Shown here: positions 29,162 to 36,914 of the stretch, one piece after another | Layout of the letters: each line of letters starts with the position of its first letter | Numbering within the stretch: the stretch's first letter is position 1 | From: Betaproteobacteria bacterium | GTDB taxonomy: Bacteria; Pseudomonadota; Gammaproteobacteria; Burkholderiales; Thiobacillaceae | NCBI GenBank assembly: GCA_016219425.1 | Contig: JACRNB010000008.1 | Coordinates: forward strand, 227,248-291,247 | Direction: 5' to 3' | Length of the DNA stretch: 64,000 nt | The notes under the pieces: generated by a model | Database searches by the model: none | The model's input: only the letters and a program-made list of their open reading frames with translations | Told to the model about the DNA's origin: nothing | Made by a program: the position numbers and the translations under genes

Positions 29162-30202
29162 CTACAGCAACGACCCCTCCACCCCCGGCTGGATCAGCCC
29201 GAAGTGCCGATACGCCAACGGCTGCGCCACGCGCCCGCGCGGGGTGCGGGCGAGGAAGCCCTGTTGGATGAGATAGGGTTCCAGCACATCCTCGATGGTG
29301 TCCGCCGCCTCGCCGATGGCGGCGGCCAGGTTTTCCAGGCCCACCGGGCCGCCGGCGAACTTTTCCAGCATGGCGGAAAGCATCTTGCGGTCCATCACGT
29401 CCAGGCCGGCGCTGTCCACTTCCAGCATCTTCAGGGCCGCGTCCGCCACGGCGGCATCCACTTTGCCGCCCGCCTTTACCTCGGCGTAGTCGCGCACGCG
29501 GCGCAGCAGGCGGTTGGCGATGCGCGGGGTGCCGCGCGAACGGCGCGCGATCTCGACCGCGCCTTCCTTCGAGCATTCCACGTTCATCAATCGGGCCGAA
29601 CGGGCGACGATGAAGCCCAGCTCCTCCGGTGTGTAGAACTCCAGGCGGGCGACGATGCCGAAGCGGTCGCGCAACGGGTTGGTCAACATGCCGGCGCGGG
29701 TGGTGGCCCCCACCAGGGTGAAGGGGGGCAGGTCCAGCTTCACCGAACGGGCCGCCGGGCCTTCGCCGATCATGATGTCGAGCTGATAGTCCTCCAGCGC
29801 CGGATAGAGGATCTCTTCCACCACGGGGGAAAGGCGGTGGATCTCGTCGATGAACAGCACATCGCGCGGCTCCAGGTTGGTGAGCAGGGCGGCGAGGTCG
29901 CCGGCACGCTCCAGCACCGGGCCGGAGGTGGTGCGCAGGTTGACCCCCATCTCCTTGGCAATGATGTGGGCCAGGGTGGTCTTGCCCAGGCCGGGGGGGC
30001 CGAACAGCAGGGTGTGGTCCAGCGCCTCGGCGCGGTTGCGCGCAGCGGTGATGAAGATCTCCAGTTGCTCGCGGGCGCGGGTCTGGCCCACATAGTCCGC
30101 CAGGCGCTGGGGCCGCAGGGCGCGTTCGAAGGCCTCTTCCTCGCGCGAGGCGGGGGAGGGGGTGATGAGGCGGTCGGAAACCAGATGATCGGGTTCAAGC
30201 AT
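29162..30202 (-). CDS. ruvB: Holliday junction branch migration helicase RuvB
   Basis: From the ATG at 30202 the 346-residue AAA+ motor has '[18 protein letters not shown]', Walker A '[18 protein letters not shown]', Walker B '[18 protein letters not shown]', sensor 1 '[20 protein letters not shown]' and a C-terminal winged helix ('[21 protein letters not shown]'). It drives branch migration with RuvA during recombination. The usual ruvC-ruvA partners are not adjacent; instead a toxin-antitoxin pair is immediately upstream and overlaps it by eight bases. Confidence 0.96.
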   Translation of the reverse strand: MLEPDHLVSDRLITPSPASREEEAFERALRPQRLADYVGQTRAREQLEIFITAARNRAEALDHTLLFGPPGLGKTTLAHIIAKEMGVNLRTTSGPVLERAGDLAALLTNLEPRDVLFIDEIHRLSPVVEEILYPALEDYQLDIMIGEGPAARSVKLDLPPFTLVGATTRAGMLTNPLRDRFGIVARLEFYTPEELGFIVARSARLMNVECSKEGAVEIARRSRGTPRIANRLLRRVRDYAEVKAGGKVDAAVADAALKMLEVDSAGLDVMDRKMLSAMLEKFAGGPVGLENLAAAIGEAADTIEDVLEPYLIQQGFLARTPRGRVAQPLAYRHFGLIQPGVEGSLL

Positions 30203-30617
30203 GAGGTGCCCCGACGAACGGGTTGCGGATGGTGAGGCCGTTGATGGTCTGGCCGTCCTGCATGTCTTCGGAATACAGCACCGCACACCCACCCAACAGC
30301 GCAGCCTCAACGATCAGGGCGTCCCAAAAGGAAAACCCGCCGTTCTGGTGGCGTTCCATCGCATCGAAGATCAAGGAGGGCGTGACCTGCACCACCTGGG
30401 CGCTGGCGTACTCCCGTGCAAGCCGGGCGGCGCGCTCCGGGTGGATGCGCAGCTTGCCGGTGGCGATGTTGTAGAACTCTTGCAAGACCTGGGTGCTGAT
30501 CACCGCTTGCTCCGCCGCGTAGTGCTTCACCAGCAGCGGTTGCGCCTGACTCTGCTTTCCTGGCTCCTTGTCATCCACCCCGTAGAGAAGGATGTTGGAA
30601 TCGAAGAACACCCTCAT
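30195..30617 (-). CDS. PIN-domain toxin, VapC-like
   Basis: From the ATG that overlaps the antitoxin stop, the 140-residue protein has the PIN-domain acidic residues: '[11 protein letters not shown]' (Asp5), a Glu in '[10 protein letters not shown]' and Asp in '[14 protein letters not shown]', with '[10 protein letters not shown]' near the end. These form the metal-dependent ribonuclease site of VapC-type toxins, often aimed at tRNA or rRNA. The stop lies inside the ruvB start region. An alternative ATG three codons upstream exists. Confidence 0.87.
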   Translation of the reverse strand: MRVFFDSNILLYGVDDKEPGKQSQAQPLLVKHYAAEQAVISTQVLQEFYNIATGKLRIHPERAARLAREYASAQVVQVTPSLIFDAMERHQNGGFSFWDALIVEAALLGGCAVLYSEDMQDGQTINGLTIRNPFVGAPHA

Positions 30618-30889
30618 CGTTTCCATCGCTCTTCACGGTCCGCGTAGGCGTCTTCGCGCGTCCAGGTGACGCCCTCGGGGATCATGTTCTCCTGCTTGAT
30701 CTGCTCGGCAATGCGCTGGATGTTCTCTACCGCCTGCAAGCGCCGCGCCCGACGCTCGTCGGACACTTGCTCCACCACGCTCTTCAGGTAGTCGCGCACC
30801 ATGGCGTTGACCGAGGTGTCGTGCTGTACGGCATAGAGCCGCGCCTGCTTGAGCAGGTCGTCTTCGATGCTGAGGGTGAGATTGGACAT
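30614..30889 (-). CDS. Ribbon-helix-helix antitoxin of the PIN toxin, VapB-like
   Basis: The 91-residue protein begins with 'MSNLTLSIEDDLLKQARLYA', a strand-helix start typical of ribbon-helix-helix DNA-binding antitoxins. A second helix ('SVNAMVRDYLKSVVEQV') and a charged C-terminal tail ('MIPEGVTWTREDAYADREE') follow, the latter likely to thread into the toxin. It precedes and overlaps the toxin gene. A perfect 15-base palindrome 13 bases upstream fits autorepression. Confidence 0.85.
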   Translation of the reverse strand: MSNLTLSIEDDLLKQARLYAVQHDTSVNAMVRDYLKSVVEQVSDERRARRLQAVENIQRIAEQIKQENMIPEGVTWTREDAYADREERWKR

Positions 30890-30901
30890 GGCGCAACTTC
30901 C

Positions 30902-30916
30902 TATGTGTTACACATA
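30902..30916. promoter_or_regulatory. Palindromic operator of the toxin-antitoxin pair
   Basis: TATGTGT-T-ACACATA is a perfect 7-1-7 palindrome, 13 bases before the antitoxin start codon. Related GTGTAGCAC and GTAACC half-sites follow at 30921-30937. Its position on the promoter side fits autoregulation by the antitoxin-toxin complex. Confidence 0.6.
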
Positions 30917-30968
30917 ACCAGTGTAGCACGTAACCTGTGTTCGCCAGGGTGGCGGTATAGTCCCGCCC

Positions 30969-31916
30969 ATGCGCATCGCCCTGGTCACCCCCTATCTCCC
31001 GGAAAGCCGCAACGGCAACGCCCATACGGCAGTGCGCTGGCGGCGCTTTCTGCGCGCGGCGGGGCATCGGGTGGAGCTGCTCACGGACTGGCGTGGGCAA
31101 ACCGCCGACGCCCTCATCGCCCTGCACGCCCGGCGCAGCCACGCCAGCGTCCGCGCCTGGGCCGAGGCGCGGCCTGACCACCCCCTCATCCTGGTGCTGA
31201 CCGGCACCGACCTGTACTGCGATATCCACACGGACGCCCAGGCGAAGTGGTCGCTCACTGTGGCGAGCCGCCTTGTGGTGTTGCAGGAGCGGGGCGTGGA
31301 GGAACTGCCGCCGGCGCTGCGCGCCAAGGCCGTGATCCTGTACCAGTCCGCCCCTGCCATCACCTCCGGTCGCCGCCCGGCGCGGCATTTCGATGTCTGC
31401 GTGACCGCCCACCTGCGCGACGAGAAAGCCCCCTTCCTCGCCGCCGAGGCCTTGTCTTTCCTGCCCGACGACAGCCGCATCCGCGTCCGCCACATCGGCG
31501 GCGAATTGCAGCCCGGCATGGCGGCCCGGGCCGCGGCGCTGGCGGCGGAACAAGCCCGCTGGCGCTGGCTGGGCGCGCAGCCTCACGGCGCGACGCGGCG
31601 GCGCATCGCCGACAGCCATCTCCTGGTGATCTCTTCGCACATGGAAGGCGGCGCCAACGTGATCGTGGAGGCGGTCACCGCCGGCACGCCGGTGCTGGCC
31701 TCCCGCATCCCCGGCAACGTGGGCATGTTGGGGGCGGACTACGCGGGCTACTTCCCTGTGGGCGACGCCAGCGCCCTGGCCGCCCTGCTGCACCGCGCCG
31801 AGACCGACCCCGCTTATTACATAGTGCTGCAAACCCAGTGCGCCGCCCGCGCGCCGTTGTTCACGCCGGAGCGTGAGGCGGCGGGGGTGCGCGCCCTGCT
31901 GGAAACGCCGACATGA
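30969..31916 (+). CDS. senB: SenB-like glycosyltransferase (TIGR04348 family; selenosugar synthase candidate)
   Basis: The 315-residue GT-B-type protein has 'VTPYLPESRNGNAHTAVRWR', 'ALIALHARRSHASV', 'LILVLTGTDLYCDI' and 'RLVVLQERGVEELP' in the N-terminal half, and 'ISSHMEGGANVIVEAVTAGT' (nucleotide-sugar glutamate region) in the C-terminal half. These phrases match the TIGR04348 glycosyltransferases, which include SenB, the selenosugar synthase of selenoneine biosynthesis that joins selenophosphate with UDP-GlcNAc. No senA or selD is in the window, so the pathway assignment is inference. Its stop overlaps rlmH by four bases. Confidence 0.7.
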   Translation: MRIALVTPYLPESRNGNAHTAVRWRRFLRAAGHRVELLTDWRGQTADALIALHARRSHASVRAWAEARPDHPLILVLTGTDLYCDIHTDAQAKWSLTVASRLVVLQERGVEELPPALRAKAVILYQSAPAITSGRRPARHFDVCVTAHLRDEKAPFLAAEALSFLPDDSRIRVRHIGGELQPGMAARAAALAAEQARWRWLGAQPHGATRRRIADSHLLVISSHMEGGANVIVEAVTAGTPVLASRIPGNVGMLGADYAGYFPVGDASALAALLHRAETDPAYYIVLQTQCAARAPLFTPEREAAGVRALLETPT

Positions 31917-32371
31917 AACTCACACTGCTCGCCGTGGGTGACAAGCTGCCTGCCTGGGCGCAGGACGCCACGGCGGAATATCTGAAGCGCATGCCGCGCG
32001 CGGAACTGGTGACGGTGAAGCCGGAGAGGCGTTCCAACCAGCCCGCCGACACGCTCAAGGCGGCGGAGGCGGCGCGTCTGCTGGAGCGCATCCCCGCCGG
32101 GGCGCGGCTGGTGGCGTTGGATGAACATGGCGCGCAGGTGAGCACCAGGGAGTTGGCCGAACACCTGCGCCGCTGGGAGGCGGACGGGCGCGACGTCTGC
32201 CTGGTGATCGGCGGCGCCGACGGTCTGGCGCCGGACCTGCTGGCGCGGGCGGAGCAGAAGCTGGCGCTGTCCCGCCTCACCCTGCCGCACGCCCTGGCTC
32301 GGGTGCTGCTGGCGGAGCAGCTCTACCGGGCCGTCAGCCTCAACGCCGGGCACCCCTATCACCGCGAGTAG
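31913..32371 (+). CDS. rlmH: 23S rRNA pseudouridine-1915 N3-methyltransferase
   Basis: The 152-residue SPOUT enzyme methylates pseudouridine 1915 in 70S ribosomes. It shows 'MKLTLLAVGDKLPAWAQDAT', 'RLVALDEHGAQVSTRELAEH', the SAM-binding knot 'VCLVIGGADGLAPDLL' and the C-terminal 'ALARVLLAEQLYRAVSLNAGHPYH'-type end. It is normally followed by maf and rng, as here; the usual upstream partners rsfS and nadD are replaced by the senB-like gene. Confidence 0.95.
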   Translation: MKLTLLAVGDKLPAWAQDATAEYLKRMPRAELVTVKPERRSNQPADTLKAAEAARLLERIPAGARLVALDEHGAQVSTRELAEHLRRWEADGRDVCLVIGGADGLAPDLLARAEQKLALSRLTLPHALARVLLAEQLYRAVSLNAGHPYHRE

Positions 32372-32390
32372 GGCGGGTAAACTCGGGCTC

Positions 32391-32999
32391 ATGTCGAAAC
32401 CCGTCTTCCTCGCCTCCCAGTCCCCGCGCCGCCTGGAGTTGTTGCGCCAGTTGGGCGCGTTGCCCTCGGTGCTGCACCTGCGCGGCGCGGCCAACCGCCA
32501 GGAGGTGGACGAGACGCCCCTGGCTTCGGAACTGGCGGTGGAGTATGTGATGCGCGTGGCGCTGATGAAGGCGGCGGCGGGTGTGCGGGCGCAACGGGAA
32601 CGCGGCCTGCCGGACCTGCCCATCATCGCAGCCGATACCACCGTGACGATAGACGGCCAGATCCTGGGCAAGCCCGCCGATGCGGAGGAGGCGGCGGCCA
32701 TGCTGCGGACCTACGCGGGCCGCGAGCACACGGTGCTGACCGCCGTGGCGGTGGCTTACAAGGAGTCCGTGCGTTCCGCCCTGAACGAGAGCACGGTGCG
32801 CTTCAAGGCGCTTTCCGAGGCGGAGATCGCGGCCTACATCGCCTGCGGCGAGCCGTTCGACAAGGCCGGCGGTTATGGCGTCCAGGGCCGCGCCGCCATG
32901 TTCATCGAACGCCTGTGCGGCAGTTACACCGGGGTCATGGGCCTGCCGCTGTTTGAAACGTCGGAGTTGTTGCGGGAAGCGGGGTATCCCTTGTTGTAG
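32391..32999 (+). CDS. maf: Maf-family nucleotide pyrophosphatase
   Basis: The 202-residue protein has 'VFLASQSPRRLELLRQLG', 'VIDETPLA'-type metal-binding residues (here 'EVDETPLASELAVEYV'), the catalytic 'PIIAADTTVTIDGQILGKP' and 'KAGGYGVQGRAAMFIERLCG'. Maf enzymes hydrolyse non-canonical or pyrimidine nucleoside triphosphates. Its TAG stop lies inside the first arm of the GTAGCGCC repeat pair that follows, so the repeat sets the protein's end. Confidence 0.93.
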   Translation: MSKPVFLASQSPRRLELLRQLGALPSVLHLRGAANRQEVDETPLASELAVEYVMRVALMKAAAGVRAQRERGLPDLPIIAADTTVTIDGQILGKPADAEEAAAMLRTYAGREHTVLTAVAVAYKESVRSALNESTVRFKALSEAEIAAYIACGEPFDKAGGYGVQGRAAMFIERLCGSYTGVMGLPLFETSELLREAGYPLL

Positions 33000-33053
33000 C
33001 GCCGGCATCCCTGCCGGCTCGTTCAAACATGCCGACAAGGATGTCGGCGCTAC
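32996..33053. repeat. REP-like GTAGCGCC pair between maf and rng
   Basis: Two inverted copies face each other: GTAGCGCCGGCATCCCTGCC and, 18 bases later, its near-complement ending GGATGTCGGCGCTAC. The first copy contains the maf stop codon. Only 13 bases separate the element from the rng start. Confidence 0.8.
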
Positions 33054-33066
33054 AGGTGTTTTTCCC

Positions 33067-34518
33067 ATGAGCGAAGAGATCCTCATCAACGTCACCCCGC
33101 AGGAAACGCGCGTCGCGGTGGTGCATCTGGGTGCGGTGCAGGAATTGCACATCGAGCGCATCAGCCTGCGCGGTCTGGTCGGCAACATCTATCTGGGCAA
33201 GGTCAGCCGGGTGTTGCCGGGCATGCAGTCGGCGTTTGTCGATATCGGCCTGGATCGCGCCGCCTTTCTGCATGTGGGCGACATCGTCGAGGCGCGCGGC
33301 AACAGTTCGCCGCGCCCCATCGAGAAGGTGCTGCACGAGGGTCAGGGCATCCTGGTCCAGGTGATCAAAGACCCCATCAGCGCCAAGGGGGCGCGGCTTT
33401 CGACCCAGATCAGCATGGCCGGGCGCTGCCTGGTGTACCTGCCGCAGGAGACCCGCATCGGCATCTCGCAGAAGATCGGCGACGAGGCGGAGCGCGAACT
33501 CCTGCGCGAGCGTCTGACGCGGGTGCTGGGGGAGGATGAGCAGGGCGGTTTCATCATCCGCACCCAGGCCCACATGGCGGACGAGGCGGAACTGGCGGCG
33601 GATGTGGAGTACCTGCACGCCCTGCGCGACGCTATTCGCGCCCGTTCCGAGAACACCAGCGCGCCGGCCCTGATCTACCAGGAGCTGGATCTGGCGCACC
33701 GCGTCCTGCGCGACTTCGCCAACGTCGAGACCACCCGCATCCTGGTGGATTCGCGCGAGACCTGGCAGCGCATGAAGTCCTTCGCCGAGGAGTTCACGCG
33801 CAACGTGGCGGACAAGGTGAGCCATTACGCCGCCGAGCGTCCCCTGTTCGAGTTGTACGGGGTGGAGGAGGAGATCGAGAAGGCGTTGGGGCGGCGCGTG
33901 GATCTCAAATCCGGCGGCTATCTCATCGTCGATCAGACCGAGGCGCTCACCACGGTGGACGTGAACACCGGCGGTTTCGTCTCCGGGCGCACCTTCGACG
34001 ACACCATCTTCAAGACCAACCTGGAGGCGGCGCAGGCCATTGCGCGGCAACTGCGGCTGCGCAACCTGGGCGGCATCATCATCCTCGACTTCATCGACAT
34101 GGACAGCGCGGAGCACAAGGAGGCGGTGCTGGCGGAGTTGACCAAGGCCCTGGCGCGCGACCGCACGCGTATGACCATCAACGGTTTCACCTCGCTGGGG
34201 CTGGTGGAGATGACGCGCAAGCGCACGCGCGAGAGCCTGACCCGGGTGCTGTGCGAGCCCTGCCCCACCTGCCAGGGCCGCGGCCAGATCAAGACCGCGC
34301 AGACGATCTGTTACGAGATCCTGCGCGGCATCATGCGCGAGGCGCGCCAGTTCAATGCGCGCGAGTTCCGCATCCTGGCCGGCCAGGAGGTGATCGACCT
34401 GTTTCTGGATGAGGAATCGCAAAGCCTGGCGCAACTCTCCGACTTCATCGGCAAGCCGATCTCGTTGCAGGTGGAGAGCGTGTTCTCGCAGGAGCAGTAC
34501 GACATCATCCTGCTGTGA
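33067..34518 (+). CDS. rng: Ribonuclease G
   Basis: From the ATG at 33067 the 483-residue enzyme has an N-terminal S1 domain ('GNIYLGKVSRVLPGMQSAFV'), an RNase H-like region and a DNase I-like catalytic part with the magnesium aspartates in 'TTVDVNTGGFVSG' and 'IIILDFIDMDSAEHK'. The zinc-link CxxC is 'CEPCPTCQGRG'. It matures the 5' end of 16S rRNA and takes part in mRNA decay. It lacks the long C-terminal scaffold of RNase E, hence RNase G. Confidence 0.94.
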   Translation: MSEEILINVTPQETRVAVVHLGAVQELHIERISLRGLVGNIYLGKVSRVLPGMQSAFVDIGLDRAAFLHVGDIVEARGNSSPRPIEKVLHEGQGILVQVIKDPISAKGARLSTQISMAGRCLVYLPQETRIGISQKIGDEAERELLRERLTRVLGEDEQGGFIIRTQAHMADEAELAADVEYLHALRDAIRARSENTSAPALIYQELDLAHRVLRDFANVETTRILVDSRETWQRMKSFAEEFTRNVADKVSHYAAERPLFELYGVEEEIEKALGRRVDLKSGGYLIVDQTEALTTVDVNTGGFVSGRTFDDTIFKTNLEAAQAIARQLRLRNLGGIIILDFIDMDSAEHKEAVLAELTKALARDRTRMTINGFTSLGLVEMTRKRTRESLTRVLCEPCPTCQGRGQIKTAQTICYEILRGIMREARQFNAREFRILAGQEVIDLFLDEESQSLAQLSDFIGKPISLQVESVFSQEQYDIILL

Positions 34519-34524
34519 ACCCGT

Positions 34525-35178
34525 TCACGGCAGCAGCAGGCTGAACACCGCGCCCTGGTCGTTGTAGAGCCGCAGCGCGCCGCGGCGACCCTGGTTCTCA
34601 TGCAGTTCGGCGAGAAGTTGGGCGAAGCGCAGGCCCAGACCGGTTCCCTTGACGCTTTCCACCGCGTGTTCCCCGCCGCAGGCGAGGATGGCCGCGGGGT
34701 AGCCGGCGGAGTCATCCCGCACGGTGAAGGCGAGATGGCCGTCCAGAAGGTCCGCCTCGATGCGGATGCGGGTGCGGGCGTAGGCCAGCGCGTTGTGCAG
34801 GGCATTGTGGAGGGCGATCTCCACCAGGCTACGGTCGTAAAACCAGAGGTCCGGCAACCGCTCCCCGGCCAGAATCTCCACCTCCAGCCGCCCCCGCGCC
34901 AGGGAACGGGCGTTGTCGCCCAGCTCCTGCAACAGTTCCAGGGGGGAATAGGCGTCGATCATCGGGTGCAGAACGCCGCCTTCCGCCTTGTAGAGGTACA
35001 GGGCCTGTTGCAGACGTTCCATGCTGCGCTGGCAAAGCAGCCGCGCCTCGTCCACCTTGGCATCGTGTTCGGGCAACCCGGCGGGCGGCACCGCGTCCAG
35101 GATCATGGTGAGCAGGCCCAGGTTGTTCTTGAGTTCGTGCATGAGCGCCGCATGCATGTCGATGAGATCAAATTTCAT
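34525..35178 (-). CDS. Small soluble histidine kinase-like ATPase
   Basis: The 217-residue protein lacks membrane helices and a sensor domain. It has a degenerate phospho-acceptor helix ('MHAALMHELKNNLGLLTMIL', candidate His14), an N-box 'IALHNALHNALAYARTRI', and a G2-type 'VKGTGLGLRFAQLLAELH'. Its ATG overlaps the stop of the receiver-TPR gene, so the two form a two-gene signalling unit in which the receiver protein is the likely partner. The signal must come from another protein, since no sensory part is present. Confidence 0.75.
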   Translation of the reverse strand: MKFDLIDMHAALMHELKNNLGLLTMILDAVPPAGLPEHDAKVDEARLLCQRSMERLQQALYLYKAEGGVLHPMIDAYSPLELLQELGDNARSLARGRLEVEILAGERLPDLWFYDRSLVEIALHNALHNALAYARTRIRIEADLLDGHLAFTVRDDSAGYPAAILACGGEHAVESVKGTGLGLRFAQLLAELHENQGRRGALRLYNDQGAVFSLLLP

Positions 35179-36839
35179 CGCGTCCCTCTCCTGCGCGCGC
35201 CATTGCGGAGCTCGATTTCTCTCAGGCAGGCGCGCAGGCCGGCTACACGGGGATGGCGCGGGCTTTGCGTCTCGACCGCGGCCAGCAGTTGGCGCGCCTG
35301 ATCCAGTTTGTCCTGATCCGGACCCGCCTGCTCCACGCATTTGAGCAGCACCCAGACGCCGTTCATGAGGACGCGCGGGTTGGCGGACGCCAGGCGGCAG
35401 GCCTCCAGCATGCGTTCCGCCGCCGCCGCGTATTCACCCTTGCGCGCCAGCAGCACGCCATCGTTGTTCAGCGCACGCACATTGGAGGTGGCCGCGCTGA
35501 GCAGCTTTTCGCCGGCCTCGGCGCGACCGGCCTGCTCGTACAGCGACCTGGCCTTGGTCAGCAGGGCGTCACTGTCATGGGCGTTGCGCGCCACCTCGGT
35601 CAACAGCCCGTCGGCCTCTTCGTGTCGCCCGTTGCTCAGGCAGGCGCCGGCCAGTTCCAGCAACAGGGGCGCCGCCATCTGTGCGCCGCCGGCGCGCAGT
35701 CGCGCCACCTCGTCCAGGCTGCGACCGGCCTCTGCGGCGCGCCCGGCGCGGGTCTGCACCAGACATTGCACCAGAGCCGCCACCAGTTTGCCGTCCGGGT
35801 TGGATTGCAAGGCAAGGCCCCCTTTTCTCAGGGTTTCCATCGCCCCCTCCAGATTGCCCTGGGCCACCTGCACCCGGCCCAACTGGCCGTAGTCCTGCGG
35901 GGTGATGAAGACCGAATGGCGGCCCTTTTCGATGGCGTTGCTGAAGGCGGTCTGCGCCGCGGCCAGATCGCCGTTGTCCAGGGCCACTTCGCCCAGCCTC
36001 TGCTGCCGCCGCACCGTGCGGGCGGAAATGCCCACCCCGGCCAGGAGCGCCGCCTGAGCGCCCGCAGCGTCCTTGCGCGCCATGCGCACGTCGGCGAGGA
36101 GGTCGTAGGCGGCCACCATCTCCGGCGATTGCGTCAGGGCGTCCTGAAGCAGGGATTCCGCCTCGGCGTCCTTCTGCTGCTGGTGCAGCGCCATGGCCAG
36201 GCCCATGCGCGCCCAGGGAATGGCGCGCATCTCGATCACCTGCCTGTAGAGCGCCTCCGCCTCCTCGAAGCGCCCCAGGGCGTTGAGGCATTCACCCTTG
36301 AAACGCAGGGCGTCCACGGCGTAGCGGGGGGTGTCCCGAATCAGGGCGTCGCAGGATTCGATGGCGCCTTCCAGGTCATGCTCCTCAAAACACTCGTAGG
36401 CCAGGGAAAAGGCCTGCTTGCGCCGCAGGATGCCGCCCAGGCGGTTGCGCATGAGCTCGGCGCTGAAGGGTTTGATCAGGTAGTCGTCCGGGGCCAGCTC
36501 GGCGGTGGCCACCACCTTTTCGTAGATGGACTCCGCCGTGGCCATCATGAATACGGTGCGCAGCCGGATCAGGCTGCGGTGGCGCAGTTCCTCCAGCAGT
36601 TGCTGGCCGTCCCGTCCTTCGCCCAGGTTGAAGTCGCACAGGATGAGGTCGTACTGGTTGTTCTGAACCCGGAACAGGGCCTCGTTGGAGGAGGCGCAAA
36701 GGTCGATGCGGGTGAGCCCGAAGTTGGACAGCGTCATCTTCAGTGCGGTGCGCATCCCCGGGAAGTCATCCACCACCAGGGCGCGCAGGGCCTCAAAGTT
36801 GACGAGCGGATCGCCGGACGGAATGGAAATCAGGGACAT
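35175..36839 (-). CDS. Response regulator with receiver domain and C-terminal TPR array
   Basis: The 554-residue protein has an N-terminal CheY-like receiver ('LRALVVDDFPGMRTALKMTL', phospho-acceptor Asp69 in 'DLILCDFNLGEGRDG', conserved Lys in 'DYLIKPFSAELM'). There is no DNA-binding domain. The rest (about 150-550) is a run of TPR-like helices, for example 'GRFEEAEALYRQVIEMRAIP' and 'GNLEGAMETLRKGGLALQSN'. The output is therefore probably protein-protein contact. Its partner kinase overlaps the 3' end, and a dynamin-like GTPase lies upstream on the same strand. Confidence 0.85.
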   Translation of the reverse strand: MSLISIPSGDPLVNFEALRALVVDDFPGMRTALKMTLSNFGLTRIDLCASSNEALFRVQNNQYDLILCDFNLGEGRDGQQLLEELRHRSLIRLRTVFMMATAESIYEKVVATAELAPDDYLIKPFSAELMRNRLGGILRRKQAFSLAYECFEEHDLEGAIESCDALIRDTPRYAVDALRFKGECLNALGRFEEAEALYRQVIEMRAIPWARMGLAMALHQQQKDAEAESLLQDALTQSPEMVAAYDLLADVRMARKDAAGAQAALLAGVGISARTVRRQQRLGEVALDNGDLAAAQTAFSNAIEKGRHSVFITPQDYGQLGRVQVAQGNLEGAMETLRKGGLALQSNPDGKLVAALVQCLVQTRAGRAAEAGRSLDEVARLRAGGAQMAAPLLLELAGACLSNGRHEEADGLLTEVARNAHDSDALLTKARSLYEQAGRAEAGEKLLSAATSNVRALNNDGVLLARKGEYAAAAERMLEACRLASANPRVLMNGVWVLLKCVEQAGPDQDKLDQARQLLAAVETQSPRHPRVAGLRACLREIELRNGARRRGTR

Positions 36840-36914
36840 GAGCGTGCGGTAGCCGGAAAGACCCCCGCATCATCGGCGCGGCGCCCGAAATCTTGAGCGC
36901 CGCGTCGCGTCCGG

